From Candidatus Saccharimonadota bacterium (lineage in GTDB: Bacteria; Patescibacteriota; Saccharimonadia; Saccharimonadales; UBA4665), in NCBI GenBank assembly GCA_025928155.1, contig JAICKC010000005.1, positions 1-64,000 on the forward strand: a DNA stretch of 64,000 nt. The letters are read 5' to 3'. Both the position numbers and the translations under genes were made by a program. Positions 7,699 through 16,929 of the stretch are shown here, piece after piece; within the stretch, counting starts at the first letter, position 1; each line of letters opens with the position of its first letter. Under the pieces are notes generated by a model. That model was not told where the DNA came from. It saw nothing but the letters and a program-made list of their open reading frames with translations, and did no database searches.

Positions 7699-9696
7699 TC
7701 AAATATGTCGCCTGGAGCTACCTACTACATACGCTGATAGGCCATGGTACGCCGCTCTTTCTGCGAGCGTCATGCCTTGTGGCAGCTTATCGTATTGTTC
7801 GGGCCAACGGCCGGTTCGGTCATCGTGCCAGTCCTGAATATACGTATAGAAATCGTGCGGCGTGTACGTTTCGAGTCGTGCTTGCATGGCACGCATTGAA
7901 GTAAGTGCCCGCGACACCTGCTCGTCTCCTTCACCCGGTTTCGCCATAAGGCGCTTGGCAGTGTCTTCAATTTGCCGACCGTAGTATCCTTTCATAAATC
8001 CCCAAAAATCTTCACCGACTTCGCGGTACGATGTACCCGCACCAAGTAAAAAGTACAAACCTTCTGTTATAACCTCGCCAAAGACCTGCTGCACGGCCCG
8101 CTCCGGAGAGTCAAACGGGTCATATTCCTTTTGCTCGATCGTACCGAGCAGTACAGCCTTTCCTTGTTCGATCTTAGGGTAATAGCCATTGAAGTCTTCG
8201 TTGTAGGCTGGGTCATTGTAAAATGAGCGCCCGGTTTCGTCCGCTACCGCCAGAGAGTTGCCAGAGATGGACGGCTCGGGCTCACCACCCGCCAAAGCGT
8301 CCGCATGCTCCAGCACGGAAAGGTCGGCGAAAATTGGTAAGAAGCCGGCAATTTCGTATTCTCCGAGTGCACCGAACGCTCGCCCCACGTGGCCAGCAGT
8401 CCATTTTATATCGTCGTCGGAAAATATTCTGTCCCCCGGCAGGGTCGGACCAAAGAGCCTCTTCCCGCTTAAATTGCCGCTTCTATCAGCTACCGCTGGA
8501 TGCTGGCGCGTAGCAAAGCCGTCCGTCATGGGTGGCCACCATTGCTTCGGCACGTCGACAACCAGTCCGGTCGCGCCGCGTGCCTCCATGGCATCCACGA
8601 AATCCCTGGGGCGGGCATCGTGACTACACAGAGCAGCAAGCTGCACGCCCGTTTCCGCGGCCGCCTCGATAACCGACCGACCATAGCTACTCAATGAACG
8701 GGCGCCAGAAAGTACGATTACTTCCCGGCGGACCTCCCTGGTAACCGGCACGCTCATCGACAGCAGTTCCCTGTACGACCGCCGGTTTTGGACCGTGCGA
8801 GTCGTTAATAGCTGTCCAATCCTGTCCAGTAACGTACCGGTGACGGTATCGATTCCTTTTTGGGAAGCCCGGAAGTCATGGCAAATTGGTAGTTCTATAA
8901 ATTCGGCGGGCGCATACCTTGTTGCGTTTGCCAAATCACGTACTATCTTGGGGTTTATTTTTTCGTCGTACGTGCCGCCAACGAATAACGTTGGCAGCTC
9001 GTAGGCCCGGGACTCAAGTAGCTCATTAAGTCCCGCCAGCCTCCACCCGCCGCTCCCCCCTCCAGAGGTACCGAATAAGGACCTCTGAAAAGGATCCGCA
9101 TACTCAACAGCTGCCTGGGTCCCCACCTGCAAAGTAATCGAGTCACGTCTGCGCGGATCTTGAATAGAGCGATGACGTATACACGTGAGCCAGTGCTGAG
9201 AGAAATCTTGCCGATTCCTCCGTAACGTCGTGTCATGGAGTTCAACTGGATCAGACGACCGAGGAGGGTTGCGCGCCCAATCGCCGCTATAGGGCTCCAC
9301 TTGATCGAAAAAGATGGTCGGGGCTACAGCCACTGCCCCGGCAATACGATAACCCCTCTGGGAGAGTGCAAATGCATTTTGTATCGCCTCACGACCACCA
9401 AACCCGAAGCCACACAATACGGTCTCGGTCGGATCGTAGCTATCTATAACCGTCCTAATGGCGTCGAAGTAGTGATGGGGCCGAATGTTAGAAAAATAGA
9501 CACTACCATGCCGATCCTTTACCATCGGTCTCGTTGCGTCAGTTAAACCGTATATGTCCAGCACCTCACTATCTGCACCGACTTCAGGCAGATGTGAAAT
9601 CCAGCTCTGGTAGGAGTCATAGTCAGAGCGATCACCAAAACCCGGCAACCCGATGACCAGCGGTTTGCTTTCTGCTGATGTAAGCTGCTCTGTCAT
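7699..9696 (-). CDS. alpha/beta-hydrolase-like protein, nucleophile missing
   Basis: 665 residues, whole-protein family not recognised. The first 300 residues have an alpha/beta-hydrolase layout: a GLPGFGDRSDY oxyanion-like loop near 16-26, a nucleophile-elbow-like CGFGFGG near 95-101, a GGTYDEKI Asp region and ICHDF His region near 265-295. At the elbow the usual Ser/Cys/Asp is Gly, so classical catalysis is unlikely. The C-terminal half starts with a Rossmann-like stretch (VIVLSGARSLSSYG) and continues with an uncharacterised helical region. There is no signal peptide or membrane helix. It is a single gene between the ABC exporter and dus. Confidence 0.6.
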   Translation of the reverse strand: MTEQLTSAESKPLVIGLPGFGDRSDYDSYQSWISHLPEVGADSEVLDIYGLTDATRPMVKDRHGSVYFSNIRPHHYFDAIRTVIDSYDPTETVLCGFGFGGREAIQNAFALSQRGYRIAGAVAVAPTIFFDQVEPYSGDWARNPPRSSDPVELHDTTLRRNRQDFSQHWLTCIRHRSIQDPRRRDSITLQVGTQAAVEYADPFQRSLFGTSGGGSGGWRLAGLNELLESRAYELPTLFVGGTYDEKINPKIVRDLANATRYAPAEFIELPICHDFRASQKGIDTVTGTLLDRIGQLLTTRTVQNRRSYRELLSMSVPVTREVRREVIVLSGARSLSSYGRSVIEAAAETGVQLAALCSHDARPRDFVDAMEARGATGLVVDVPKQWWPPMTDGFATRQHPAVADRSGNLSGKRLFGPTLPGDRIFSDDDIKWTAGHVGRAFGALGEYEIAGFLPIFADLSVLEHADALAGGEPEPSISGNSLAVADETGRSFYNDPAYNEDFNGYYPKIEQGKAVLLGTIEQKEYDPFDSPERAVQQVFGEVITEGLYFLLGAGTSYREVGEDFWGFMKGYYGRQIEDTAKRLMAKPGEGDEQVSRALTSMRAMQARLETYTPHDFYTYIQDWHDDRTGRWPEQYDKLPQGMTLAERAAYHGLSAYVVGSSRRHI

Positions 9697-9713
9697 AGGA
9701 GTTTAAGTTTTAC

Positions 9714-10718
9714 CTATTGGAGTAATTGTAGCAGTTCTTCGGAAGATGGCGCCTGCATAAGTTTTTCGCGTAGTTCTTTGGCGCCGTCAAAGCCATTGAT
9801 GTACACTTTGCAGAATTTGTTCAGGGTTTTGATGTTGCGTTCGCCATGCTGCCAGGTACTCGCAAATAGCTCAATTTGGCGCCTGTACAGGCTGATTCTC
9901 GCAGCTTCGCCACAATTTTCCCATGCGAGAGGGTTGTCCTCTCGCAGGGGGTTTGCGAAGGCGAACGGGTTATGGAAGATGCCGCGGCCGATCATGATGC
10001 CGTCAAGCTTGTACTGTTTGGCCAGCGCTTCGCCCTGCTCGCGTGACTCTACATCGCCATTGCCGACAATGAGCGTCTGTGGCGCGAGCAGGTTGCGCAT
10101 CTTTGCCACTGCGCCAATGAGATCCCAATGTGCCGGCACCTTGCTCATTTCTTTGCGAGTGCGACCGTGCACGGTGAGCATGTCAAGGTTATGTCCCAGC
10201 AGGAATTCGAACCAGCTCATATCAACTTCGCTAAAGCCAAGGCGCGTTTTGACGCTGAGCGGCAAACGACCATGGAGACCTTCACGTGTGGCGTCAATAA
10301 TCTGCCCCGCCAGCTCGCGGTTTTCGGGGCGGATGAGCGCCGCACAGGCACCATTCTGCACCTCACTTTTGGCAGGGCAACCCATATTGAGGTCCAAGCC
10401 CGCAAAGTTGCAGCCGTCGGGCAAGCCGAGCTCGCGGGCCAGTGTTCCGTCGGCGATTTGTTCGGCGATAGCGCGGAAGTTTTCGGGCTTAAGGCCCCAC
10501 AGCTGGGCTACCAAATTTGTCTCGCTTTTAGCGAAACGGAGCTTTTTAAGTAAGTTGTCGCGGCCGACGCTCATCAGTCCGTCGACATTTACAAACTCGG
10601 TGAAGAATAGGTCGGGTGCAGCTAAGCCGGCAACTGTTTGACGAAAAACCGTATCGGTTACGTCGTCCATCGGTGCCAGCACGAAAAACGGCCTCGGCAA
10701 ATCTGTGGCGTAGTTCAT
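9714..10718 (-). CDS. dus: tRNA-dihydrouridine synthase
   Basis: 334 residues of the Dus family, FMN-dependent enzymes that reduce uridine to dihydrouridine in tRNA D-loops. Visible landmarks are LAPMDDVTD near the N-terminus (FMN site), the LNMGCPAKSEVQNGACAAL block with the catalytic Cys, SVKTRLG, LTVHGRTR, VGNGDV and IMIGRGIFHNP. The C-terminal helical domain is present. The member (DusA/B/C) cannot be assigned. It is transcribed in the same direction as the helicase upstream, 28 nt away. Confidence 0.9.
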   Translation of the reverse strand: MNYATDLPRPFFVLAPMDDVTDTVFRQTVAGLAAPDLFFTEFVNVDGLMSVGRDNLLKKLRFAKSETNLVAQLWGLKPENFRAIAEQIADGTLARELGLPDGCNFAGLDLNMGCPAKSEVQNGACAALIRPENRELAGQIIDATREGLHGRLPLSVKTRLGFSEVDMSWFEFLLGHNLDMLTVHGRTRKEMSKVPAHWDLIGAVAKMRNLLAPQTLIVGNGDVESREQGEALAKQYKLDGIMIGRGIFHNPFAFANPLREDNPLAWENCGEAARISLYRRQIELFASTWQHGERNIKTLNKFCKVYINGFDGAKELREKLMQAPSSEELLQLLQ

Positions 10719-10746
10719 TTACTATTATTATATAATGTTTATTCTT

Positions 10747-12399
10747 CTAGAACAAACTGGTTTGGGCGCGTTTGCGTTGGCGTTTTTGCAGACGTTTTTC
10801 TAAGGTTGGGAGACGGGGGTCGGCGGTGCAGGGGACGGCTATTTCAGACAGTTCAGTGACAAAGCGAGACGGTTTTGCCGGTTCGCCGGCACGGGTCTTG
10901 GTATGGAGAATTGTCAGACTTTCTTTGGCACGCGTGGCGGCAACGTAAAATAGGCGCTTTTCTTCGTCGATATTGCCTGGATCTTTTTTGGTGATTTTGG
11001 GCAGGATACCTTCCTCGGTGGCGACTAAAAAGGCATGCACGAACTCCAGACCTTTACTAGCATGAATGGTCATGAGTGTCACAGCGTTAACGGTCGGATC
11101 GTAAAACTCCTGCTCGGCAATGTCATCGATATGTTTCAGACAGGCTGCGACGTCATCGCCAAATTGCACGAGCGAGCCGAAGAACTGGGTGAGTTTTTCA
11201 GCCGGTAAGCTCAGCGCTTCGGCGACTTGATTGGCGAGGTCGTGCACAGACAGATTATCGGTGTTCTCGGCTGTCCGTAGCCCGGCAATAACGGCCTGAA
11301 CCTCAGGCTGCTCATACGGCGATCCCTCGCCGGCGATTTGATAGGGCACGCCCGCTTCGGCGAACGCTTTTTGTACGGCTTTGCCGGCCTGGTGTGTGCG
11401 GTACAGTACCGCGTAATCGTGCGGCTCGTGTGCGCCGTCGCCGCTAGCGCTCAGCATCGTGCTACCGCCGATTCCCTGCTCAATTTCACTGAGCACATAC
11501 GCGGCTTCGCTGTATTCGTGGAGCGTTTCCAGCGCTTGCACACTGCCTGACTCTTTTGCCTGCGCAACAAGCTGCGGAGATTCAGGGAAGATCGCATTAG
11601 CAAGCTGAACAATCTCTGGCCGCGAACGGTAATTTTCGGTCAGTGCGATTTCTGTGGCGTGCGGAAAGTCAGTACGAAAGCGTGTAAACATTTCCGCGCC
11701 GGCACCACGAAACGCGTAGATTGACTGGTTGGGATCACCAATGGCGAATATATTTTCAGCGGAGCCTAGCAGTTTTAATAACTCGTACTGCAGGTCGCTG
11801 GTATCCTGAAATTCATCGACCAGTACATATTTATAAGGTGGCCGCTTGGTTTCGTTGGCTTGTAAAAGTTCATAGGCCTTGATGAGTAAGTCGTCAAAGT
11901 CGTGGACGTTTCGTTCGCCCAGCGCCGCTTCATACCGCTTAAGCAACTGTTGGGTTGCGTTATCCAATGGAGTTTTGAGCGAGGTTTTCGCCCGGGAAAT
12001 CATGAGCGTCAGCTCGCGTACACTCAGGCTTTTGAACGCTTGCGGCCGTGCCAGGCTCCGAATAATCTCCTGCTGCTCAGCCGGCTTTACCAACTGTTTC
12101 TCATTGCCATCCCGCTTCAATAGATCAGCCCCGAGTGCGTGAAAGGTGCAGATTTTGGACGGGCGCACGCCGCTGCCAAGCAGCCCAGACAGCCGCTCCC
12201 GCATCTCGCGTGCCGCCTTGTTCGTAAACGTCAGCGCCACGATTTCGCTGGGCTTCGCGCCGCTTTCCAGCAAGTATGCAATTCGCGCAGTGAGCGTTTT
12301 GGTCTTCCCTGTTCCTGGCCCAGCTACAATCAGCACTGCACCATTACTGGATCCGACGGCCCACCGTTGCTGCTCATTGAGTTTGCCCAGGGAATCCAT
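10747..12399 (-). CDS. UvrD/PcrA-type superfamily 1 helicase, short form
   Basis: 550 residues, against about 720 for PcrA/UvrD. Motif I is VAGPGTGKTKT, motif Ia LTFTNKAAREM, motif II LVDEFQDTS, motif III IGDPNQSIYAFRGA, motif IV in LTENYRS, motif V VTLMTIHASKGLEF and motif VI RLFYVAATRAK. The regions between motifs Ia/II and IV/V (subdomains 1B and 2B) look reduced, and the usual C-terminal tail that binds RNA polymerase is absent. A 3'-5' helicase role in repair or replication restart is expected. Whether this is the organism's main UvrD cannot be told. Confidence 0.88.
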   Translation of the reverse strand: MDSLGKLNEQQRWAVGSSNGAVLIVAGPGTGKTKTLTARIAYLLESGAKPSEIVALTFTNKAAREMRERLSGLLGSGVRPSKICTFHALGADLLKRDGNEKQLVKPAEQQEIIRSLARPQAFKSLSVRELTLMISRAKTSLKTPLDNATQQLLKRYEAALGERNVHDFDDLLIKAYELLQANETKRPPYKYVLVDEFQDTSDLQYELLKLLGSAENIFAIGDPNQSIYAFRGAGAEMFTRFRTDFPHATEIALTENYRSRPEIVQLANAIFPESPQLVAQAKESGSVQALETLHEYSEAAYVLSEIEQGIGGSTMLSASGDGAHEPHDYAVLYRTHQAGKAVQKAFAEAGVPYQIAGEGSPYEQPEVQAVIAGLRTAENTDNLSVHDLANQVAEALSLPAEKLTQFFGSLVQFGDDVAACLKHIDDIAEQEFYDPTVNAVTLMTIHASKGLEFVHAFLVATEEGILPKITKKDPGNIDEEKRLFYVAATRAKESLTILHTKTRAGEPAKPSRFVTELSEIAVPCTADPRLPTLEKRLQKRQRKRAQTSLF

Positions 12400-12448
12400 G
12401 CTTCTATTGTAGAGTAGCAGTTACCCGTATGTCTGCTATGCTGTGAGC

Positions 12449-12832
12449 ATGACAGATTCTCGTGTCGATGACTATATCGCTACGCTGCCCGCCTGGCAGC
12501 AGACGACATGTGAGCATGTGCGGCAGCTGATTCATGAAGCAGGGCCAGACATCGCAGAAACTATTAAGTTCACCGATCGGCCATATTTTGTGCTGAGCGG
12601 CAACGTTTGCGCCCTGCTCGCTACTAAGGATCATGTGAATATTTTTATCTACGATCCCGTCGCGCCCGACCCGGAGCATATCATCAACCAAGGGCACGGC
12701 AATGCCACCGCCCGCGCTATTCAATTGTATGAGAATGATACGCTCAACGAGCGTGCGTTTGTTGATCTCATCAAAGCCGTGTGCGCCAGTAACCGCGCCG
12801 GCGGCTGGCGCAAACTGGGGTCCGTGAGATAA
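12449..12832 (+). CDS. DUF1801/YdhG-like protein
   Basis: 127 residues from the ATG (an in-frame GTG at 12443 is possible). It carries the compact fold of the DUF1801 family: an N-terminal helix with VDDYIATLPAWQQ, then AGPDIAETIKFTDRPYFVL. Function in the family is unknown; relatives often accompany small stress or toxin-like genes. It is divergent from the helicase and in the same direction as the glyoxalase-fold gene 26 nt on. Confidence 0.7.
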   Translation: MTDSRVDDYIATLPAWQQTTCEHVRQLIHEAGPDIAETIKFTDRPYFVLSGNVCALLATKDHVNIFIYDPVAPDPEHIINQGHGNATARAIQLYENDTLNERAFVDLIKAVCASNRAGGWRKLGSVR

Positions 12833-12858
12833 TGAACACATAAACAAAGGAGAGTACG

Positions 12859-13248
12859 ATGAAAGCAGTGGACGTTTTTAGCGGATTTTCGGTAAATGAC
12901 CCCGCAAAGGCCAAAGATTTTTATACAAACACGCTCGGTTTGGAGCTGGCCGATGAAACTATGGGCCTGAATTTTAAGCTGCCGGGTGGCGGCACATTGT
13001 TTGTATACGACAAACCGGATCACCAGCCGGCAACGTTTACCGTTTTGAATTTCGTGGTTGAAGATATCGATGTTGCCGTGGACGAGCTCACTGGCAAAGG
13101 CGTGGCATTTGAGCGCTACCCCGACATGCCAGCCGCACAGGACGACAAAGGGATTATGCGCAGCGATAATCCAAAGAACGGCCCGAGCATTGCCTGGTTC
13201 AAGGACCCTGCGGGCAACATTCTCTCTGTGATCCAAGCAGACAAGTAG
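12859..13248 (+). CDS. glyoxalase/VOC-fold protein
   Basis: 129 residues with a vicinal-oxygen-chelate fold: a beta-alpha-beta-beta-beta half starting VFSGFSVNDPAKAKDFYTN and a second half ending WFKDPAGNILSVIQ. Members are metal-dependent lyases or dioxygenases, or bind drugs in resistance proteins; the substrate is unknown. A strong Shine-Dalgarno AAAGGAGAG precedes the ATG. Confidence 0.85.
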   Translation: MKAVDVFSGFSVNDPAKAKDFYTNTLGLELADETMGLNFKLPGGGTLFVYDKPDHQPATFTVLNFVVEDIDVAVDELTGKGVAFERYPDMPAAQDDKGIMRSDNPKNGPSIAWFKDPAGNILSVIQADK

Positions 13249-13267
13249 TTTGGGATTGGGTGCTATA

Positions 13268-13293
13268 TCCTTCGGTTCGGACGATGACCGAAG
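13268..13293 (+). terminator. hairpin after the VOC gene
   Basis: CCTTCGGT and ACCGAAGG pair over 8 bp around a 10-nt loop. There is no U-tract, so it may be a weak or Rho-dependent terminator. Confidence 0.4.
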
Positions 13294-13319
13294 GTCTGAG
13301 TTCTGGGACCTATAATTTC

Positions 13320-13338
13320 ACTAGGAAACTAGTATAAT
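13320..13338 (+). promoter_or_regulatory. promoter/operator of the first GntR cassette
   Basis: TATAAT at 13333-13338 lies only 9 nt before the ATG at 13348, implying a leaderless or near-leaderless message. ACTAG-GAAA-CTAGT (13320-13333) overlaps the box and is a candidate operator for the encoded GntR protein. Confidence 0.5.
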
Positions 13339-13347
13339 GGTGATATT

Positions 13348-13725
13348 ATGATAACGTTCCGGCTCAATACGCATTCTGGCGTGCCGCCCTATCTGCAGAT
13401 TGTGCAGCAAGTGAAACAGGCGCTGCAGGTGGGGATTCTGGAGCCGGGTGACCAACTGCCGACGGTTAAGGAAGTTGTCGCGCATGTGGCGATAAACCCG
13501 AACACCGTGTTCAAGGCCTACCGCGAGCTCGATATGCTCGGCCTGGTAGAGGGCCGCACTGGCAGTGGCACTTTTGTAAAACAGCGGCCGGCCGGGCCAT
13601 CGCCGGAGGTGCAGGAAGCCCTGAGCCAGGATTTGGCAGGCTGGATCGCCAAAGCCGACAAGGCCGGGCTGGATGAAGAAGCGATAGAAGCATTAGTGCG
13701 CGTGGCGTTACATAAGAAGCAATAG
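13348..13725 (+). CDS. GntR-family regulator, YtrA type
   Basis: 125 residues. The N-terminal winged helix (GVPPYLQIVQQVKQAL..LPTVKEVV..INPNTVFKAYRELD) is that of the YtrA subfamily, followed by only a short helical effector/dimerisation tail. YtrA regulators usually sit first in ABC-exporter operons and repress them. Here the ATPase starts 11 nt after the stop and the permease follows. A paralogue at 57688-58092 heads an equivalent cassette. Confidence 0.88.
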   Translation: MITFRLNTHSGVPPYLQIVQQVKQALQVGILEPGDQLPTVKEVVAHVAINPNTVFKAYRELDMLGLVEGRTGSGTFVKQRPAGPSPEVQEALSQDLAGWIAKADKAGLDEEAIEALVRVALHKKQ

Positions 13726-13736
13726 AAAGGGCAGCC

Positions 13737-14612
13737 ATGGGGAAAACGGCAATACAAACTAAGGATCTCGGAAAACGGTACGGGTCATTCTGGGCGCTCC
13801 AGAATTGCAACATATCCGTGCCGGAAGGCAGCGTTTCTGCACTAGTAGGGCCAAACGGTGCGGGTAAGTCTACGCTGCTCAAACTTCTGACCGGCCTGAG
13901 CACGCCTAGCAGCGGCGAGAGTTTGGTACTTGGTAAAGCACCTCGGCAGCACGAGGATTTCTTAAGCGACGTTGGCTACCTAGCGCAGGAGATTCCACTC
14001 TATAAGAACTTAGATACAGCTGAGCACGTCAAAATGGGCAGGCACCTGAATAAGCGGTTTGACGAGGCCTTTATGCGAAAGCGCTTGGATGGCCTTGCTA
14101 TTCCGCTCGACCGAGCGGTCGGCAAACTCTCCGGCGGACAACGTGCCCAGGTTGCCCTGGCGCTCGCGCTTGCCAAAAAACCGAAGCTCCTGCTGCTGGA
14201 TGAACCGGTGGCGGCTCTTGATCCGCTGGCCCGGCACGATTTTCTCAGTTCCCTTGCTCAAGCCGTCGCCGAAGGCGGGCTGACCGTGGTAATGTCTTCG
14301 CACCTACTGGCCGACCTGGAACGTGTCAGCGACCATGCGATCGTGCTAGCCGCGGGCCAGACGCAACTCTGCGATGACATCGAGGTCGTGCTGAACGAGC
14401 ATAAGCTGTTGGTCGGCCCGCGCGAACATGGCAATGACTTAGGCGAAGGCGTAACGGTTATCCATGCAACGCATACCGTCAAACAGTCGACCTTGCTCGT
14501 GCGTATGAACAAGGGCGCGAAGCCGTCGCCCCACTGGCAAAAGCACGAACCGAATATCGAGGAAATCATCCTGGCCTATATGGGACAGGCCAACGAAGGA
14601 GGCAAGAAATGA
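13737..14612 (+). CDS. ABC transporter ATP-binding protein (cassette 1)
   Basis: 291 residues. Walker A is GPNGAGKS, the Q-loop is in YLAQEIPLY, the signature is KLSGGQRAQV, Walker B is LLLLDEPVAALDPLA, and the H-loop is in VVMSSHLLADLE. It partners the permease that starts 4 nt before its stop (ATGA overlap). It is clearly paralogous to 58070-58984: the order of motifs and even the ILAYMGQ-type C-terminus agree. Confidence 0.9.
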   Translation: MGKTAIQTKDLGKRYGSFWALQNCNISVPEGSVSALVGPNGAGKSTLLKLLTGLSTPSSGESLVLGKAPRQHEDFLSDVGYLAQEIPLYKNLDTAEHVKMGRHLNKRFDEAFMRKRLDGLAIPLDRAVGKLSGGQRAQVALALALAKKPKLLLLDEPVAALDPLARHDFLSSLAQAVAEGGLTVVMSSHLLADLERVSDHAIVLAAGQTQLCDDIEVVLNEHKLLVGPREHGNDLGEGVTVIHATHTVKQSTLLVRMNKGAKPSPHWQKHEPNIEEIILAYMGQANEGGKK

Positions 14613-15646
14613 ACTGGTTTGTCTGGCGGCAGCACCGCAAACAATTTCTAATTTTTGGAGTACTGCTGGCCGCATTTGCCGCTCTGATCATACCGACAGG
14701 CGTTCACTACTGGGACACCTACCAGCAGGCGCTGGCCACCTGCGCACAGAGTCCTGCTATACCGAGCTGCAGCAACCTGCAGGACAACCTGTTTACGAGC
14801 CACACTGACGGTCTTATTAGAATTACCGTATTTCTAGGCACCTTTGGCTTACCCATACTGGTAGGACTGTTCATCGGGTCGCCGCTTATTGCGCGCGAGT
14901 ACGAGGAAGGCACCGATAAGCTGGCCTGGACGCAAAGCGTCTCGCGCCGCAAATGGCTAACCGTTAAGCTGACGTGGGCTCTAGGGTTTGCGCTACTGTA
15001 CGGCATTGCAGTCACATCGCTGGCTACCTGGTGGTCACACACTCTGGACGCGCTGACACAATTCCGCTTCATACAGGGACACTTTGAAACCCAAGGACTT
15101 ATGCCGGTTGCGTACACAGTATTCTTTACGGCTATCGGCTTTACAGCCGGCACCTGGTTCCGAAAAACGCTCGTCGGTCTTGCTATAACGTTTGGCATAT
15201 TCGTCGTGTGTATGGCGTCGTTCGCCCAGTGGATACGGCCTCATTACATGAGCCCCGTGACCATAACATCGCCACTGACACCAAAAGCAAGTGATACAAA
15301 GATTCCTGAGGGCGCCTGGATCCTCAGTCGCAACATTGTCGACAAAGAAGGCAAGACATTCAGCTCGTTTTCCCCGGGTACCATGCCGGCACAGTGCCAG
15401 AAATTCATCCAGGAGACCCAAGTAATGAGAAGCGGGCCGGACAGTATATCCGTCGGACCAAGCACTAAAACCACCGGTGATTCGGTCGAAGACTGTCTCA
15501 ACCAAGCGGGCTATCGTGACCTTGCCAAATACCAGCCCGCCTACCGTTACTGGGACTTCCAGCGCATCGAGGCCGGCATTTACCTCGGCCTGACAGCACT
15601 GGCAGTTGGCGCGACCTATTGGTTTGTGCTGAAGCGTGACGCCTAG
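14609..15646 (+). CDS. ABC-2 family permease (cassette 1)
   Basis: 345 residues with six predicted helices and a large extracytoplasmic loop of about 100 residues before the last helix. It begins MNWFVWRQHRKQF and ends WFVLKRDA; both ends recur in the paralogue at 58981-59988. The loop has Cys residues that could pair outside the cell (around CQKF and DCLN). It is the export pore for the ATPase upstream. The 3' end overlaps the convergent EndoQ gene by 4 nt. Confidence 0.82.
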   Translation: MNWFVWRQHRKQFLIFGVLLAAFAALIIPTGVHYWDTYQQALATCAQSPAIPSCSNLQDNLFTSHTDGLIRITVFLGTFGLPILVGLFIGSPLIAREYEEGTDKLAWTQSVSRRKWLTVKLTWALGFALLYGIAVTSLATWWSHTLDALTQFRFIQGHFETQGLMPVAYTVFFTAIGFTAGTWFRKTLVGLAITFGIFVVCMASFAQWIRPHYMSPVTITSPLTPKASDTKIPEGAWILSRNIVDKEGKTFSSFSPGTMPAQCQKFIQETQVMRSGPDSISVGPSTKTTGDSVEDCLNQAGYRDLAKYQPAYRYWDFQRIEAGIYLGLTALAVGATYWFVLKRDA

Positions 15647-16929
15647 AGCAGCGAAAGCTGGTTGAGCGTTTCAGCGCGCTCGGCAGCGTCTTTGAAGACT
15701 TTAATAGTTCCGTAAACACCGTCGTAGCCGGCCTCTTTGTGGACTTTGTCGGTACGGATGCGCTCGACGGCTAAGGCGACTTGCGGTGAATATTCGCGGA
15801 TTGTATCGAGCGGTAGCTTACGCAAAATACTGAACTCGTCGCCCAGATTTGCAATAAGCTTGTCGTATTCCGCTACAACAGCCTTGCCGCTGGTGGACTT
15901 GGTGCCGTGCAGTTCTGCTACGACCTCGGTGAGGGGCACGATGTATTCGACGGTTTTGCTGGGCTTTTCGTCTTCGATTGCCCGGTCGGCGAGCTCGTCC
16001 ACGCGGTAATCCACGCCGACGACCAGCGGCTTGTGACAGACCGGACAAATACCATCGTGAGCCTTGGTTTCTTTGGGTGAAAACTTAACGCCGCAGGCAC
16101 GATGGCCATCGTAGTGATACTTGCCCTCTTCCGGGAAAAATTCGATGGTGCCCGCGAGCCGCCTGTCGTTGGTTCTGATGGCACCGATTACATCGACATA
16201 CGTCAGATTGGTATTGACAATAGTGGCTTCGCGGCCAAGTTTTTGCGGACTGTGGGCGTCGGAATTGCTGGTGATCGCCAGACCGTCCAGCTGCTTGAGT
16301 CGCCAGTTCATGGCCGGGTCGCTCGATAGCCCCGTTTCGATAGCATGGACTTCCGGCGCCAGGTCCTCGTAAGCTTCGGTGAGGGTATCGAACCCGGACT
16401 TGCTGCCAAACAGCCCGAACCAGGGCGTCCAGATATGCGCCGGAATATAGAGGGTATCTTTGTCAGCTTCCAGAGCGAAGCGCAGCAATTCATAACTATC
16501 GAGCCCCAAGATCGGACGACCATCAGCCTTTAGATTCCCGACACGTTCCAGCTGCGCATTCAGCCGACTGACCGCTTCAAAACTCGGCATGATAATAAGC
16601 TGGTGGAGCTTACGCACGCGCTCGCCCTTCTTGTAGATCGTGGCAATCTCCACGCTCGGTACGAAGCGTATCAGGTTGCTGCGTACACTGGCCGGTAGTG
16701 TTCTATCGATCTCGTCCGCAATTTCTTTCCGAAGCTCAAATAGCCCACCCTCGACCGGCGTCAGTTTGTCTCGAAACTCCTGGAACCATTCCGGGTGTGT
16801 AAAATCCCCGGTTCCGATGACGTTGATGCCCTTCAGCTTGCCCCAGAAATACAAGCCTTCGATTGTACAGTTCCGGCTCGTTGCACGCGAATAGTGCGAA
16901 TGTACGTGCAGGTCAACAAGCAGCTCCAT
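15643..16929 (-). CDS. EndoQ-like PHP-domain DNA endonuclease
   Basis: 428 residues. An N-terminal PHP domain starts VDLHVHSHYS, with further metal-ligand blocks GTGDFTHPEW, SVEIATIYK, YIPAHIW and NSDAHSP. A zinc-finger module follows near 280-305 (Cys, Cys-Pro-Val-Cys), continuing into VGVDYRVDELADR. This is the layout of endonuclease Q, which cuts 5' of deaminated bases (uracil, hypoxanthine) and abasic sites; it is known from Thermococcales, methanogens and a few bacteria. Length agrees with the archaeal enzyme (about 420). It may be cotranscribed with the 131-residue gene upstream (stop and start adjoin). Confidence 0.8.
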   Translation of the reverse strand: MELLVDLHVHSHYSRATSRNCTIEGLYFWGKLKGINVIGTGDFTHPEWFQEFRDKLTPVEGGLFELRKEIADEIDRTLPASVRSNLIRFVPSVEIATIYKKGERVRKLHQLIIMPSFEAVSRLNAQLERVGNLKADGRPILGLDSYELLRFALEADKDTLYIPAHIWTPWFGLFGSKSGFDTLTEAYEDLAPEVHAIETGLSSDPAMNWRLKQLDGLAITSNSDAHSPQKLGREATIVNTNLTYVDVIGAIRTNDRRLAGTIEFFPEEGKYHYDGHRACGVKFSPKETKAHDGICPVCHKPLVVGVDYRVDELADRAIEDEKPSKTVEYIVPLTEVVAELHGTKSTSGKAVVAEYDKLIANLGDEFSILRKLPLDTIREYSPQVALAVERIRTDKVHKEAGYDGVYGTIKVFKDAAERAETLNQLSLL

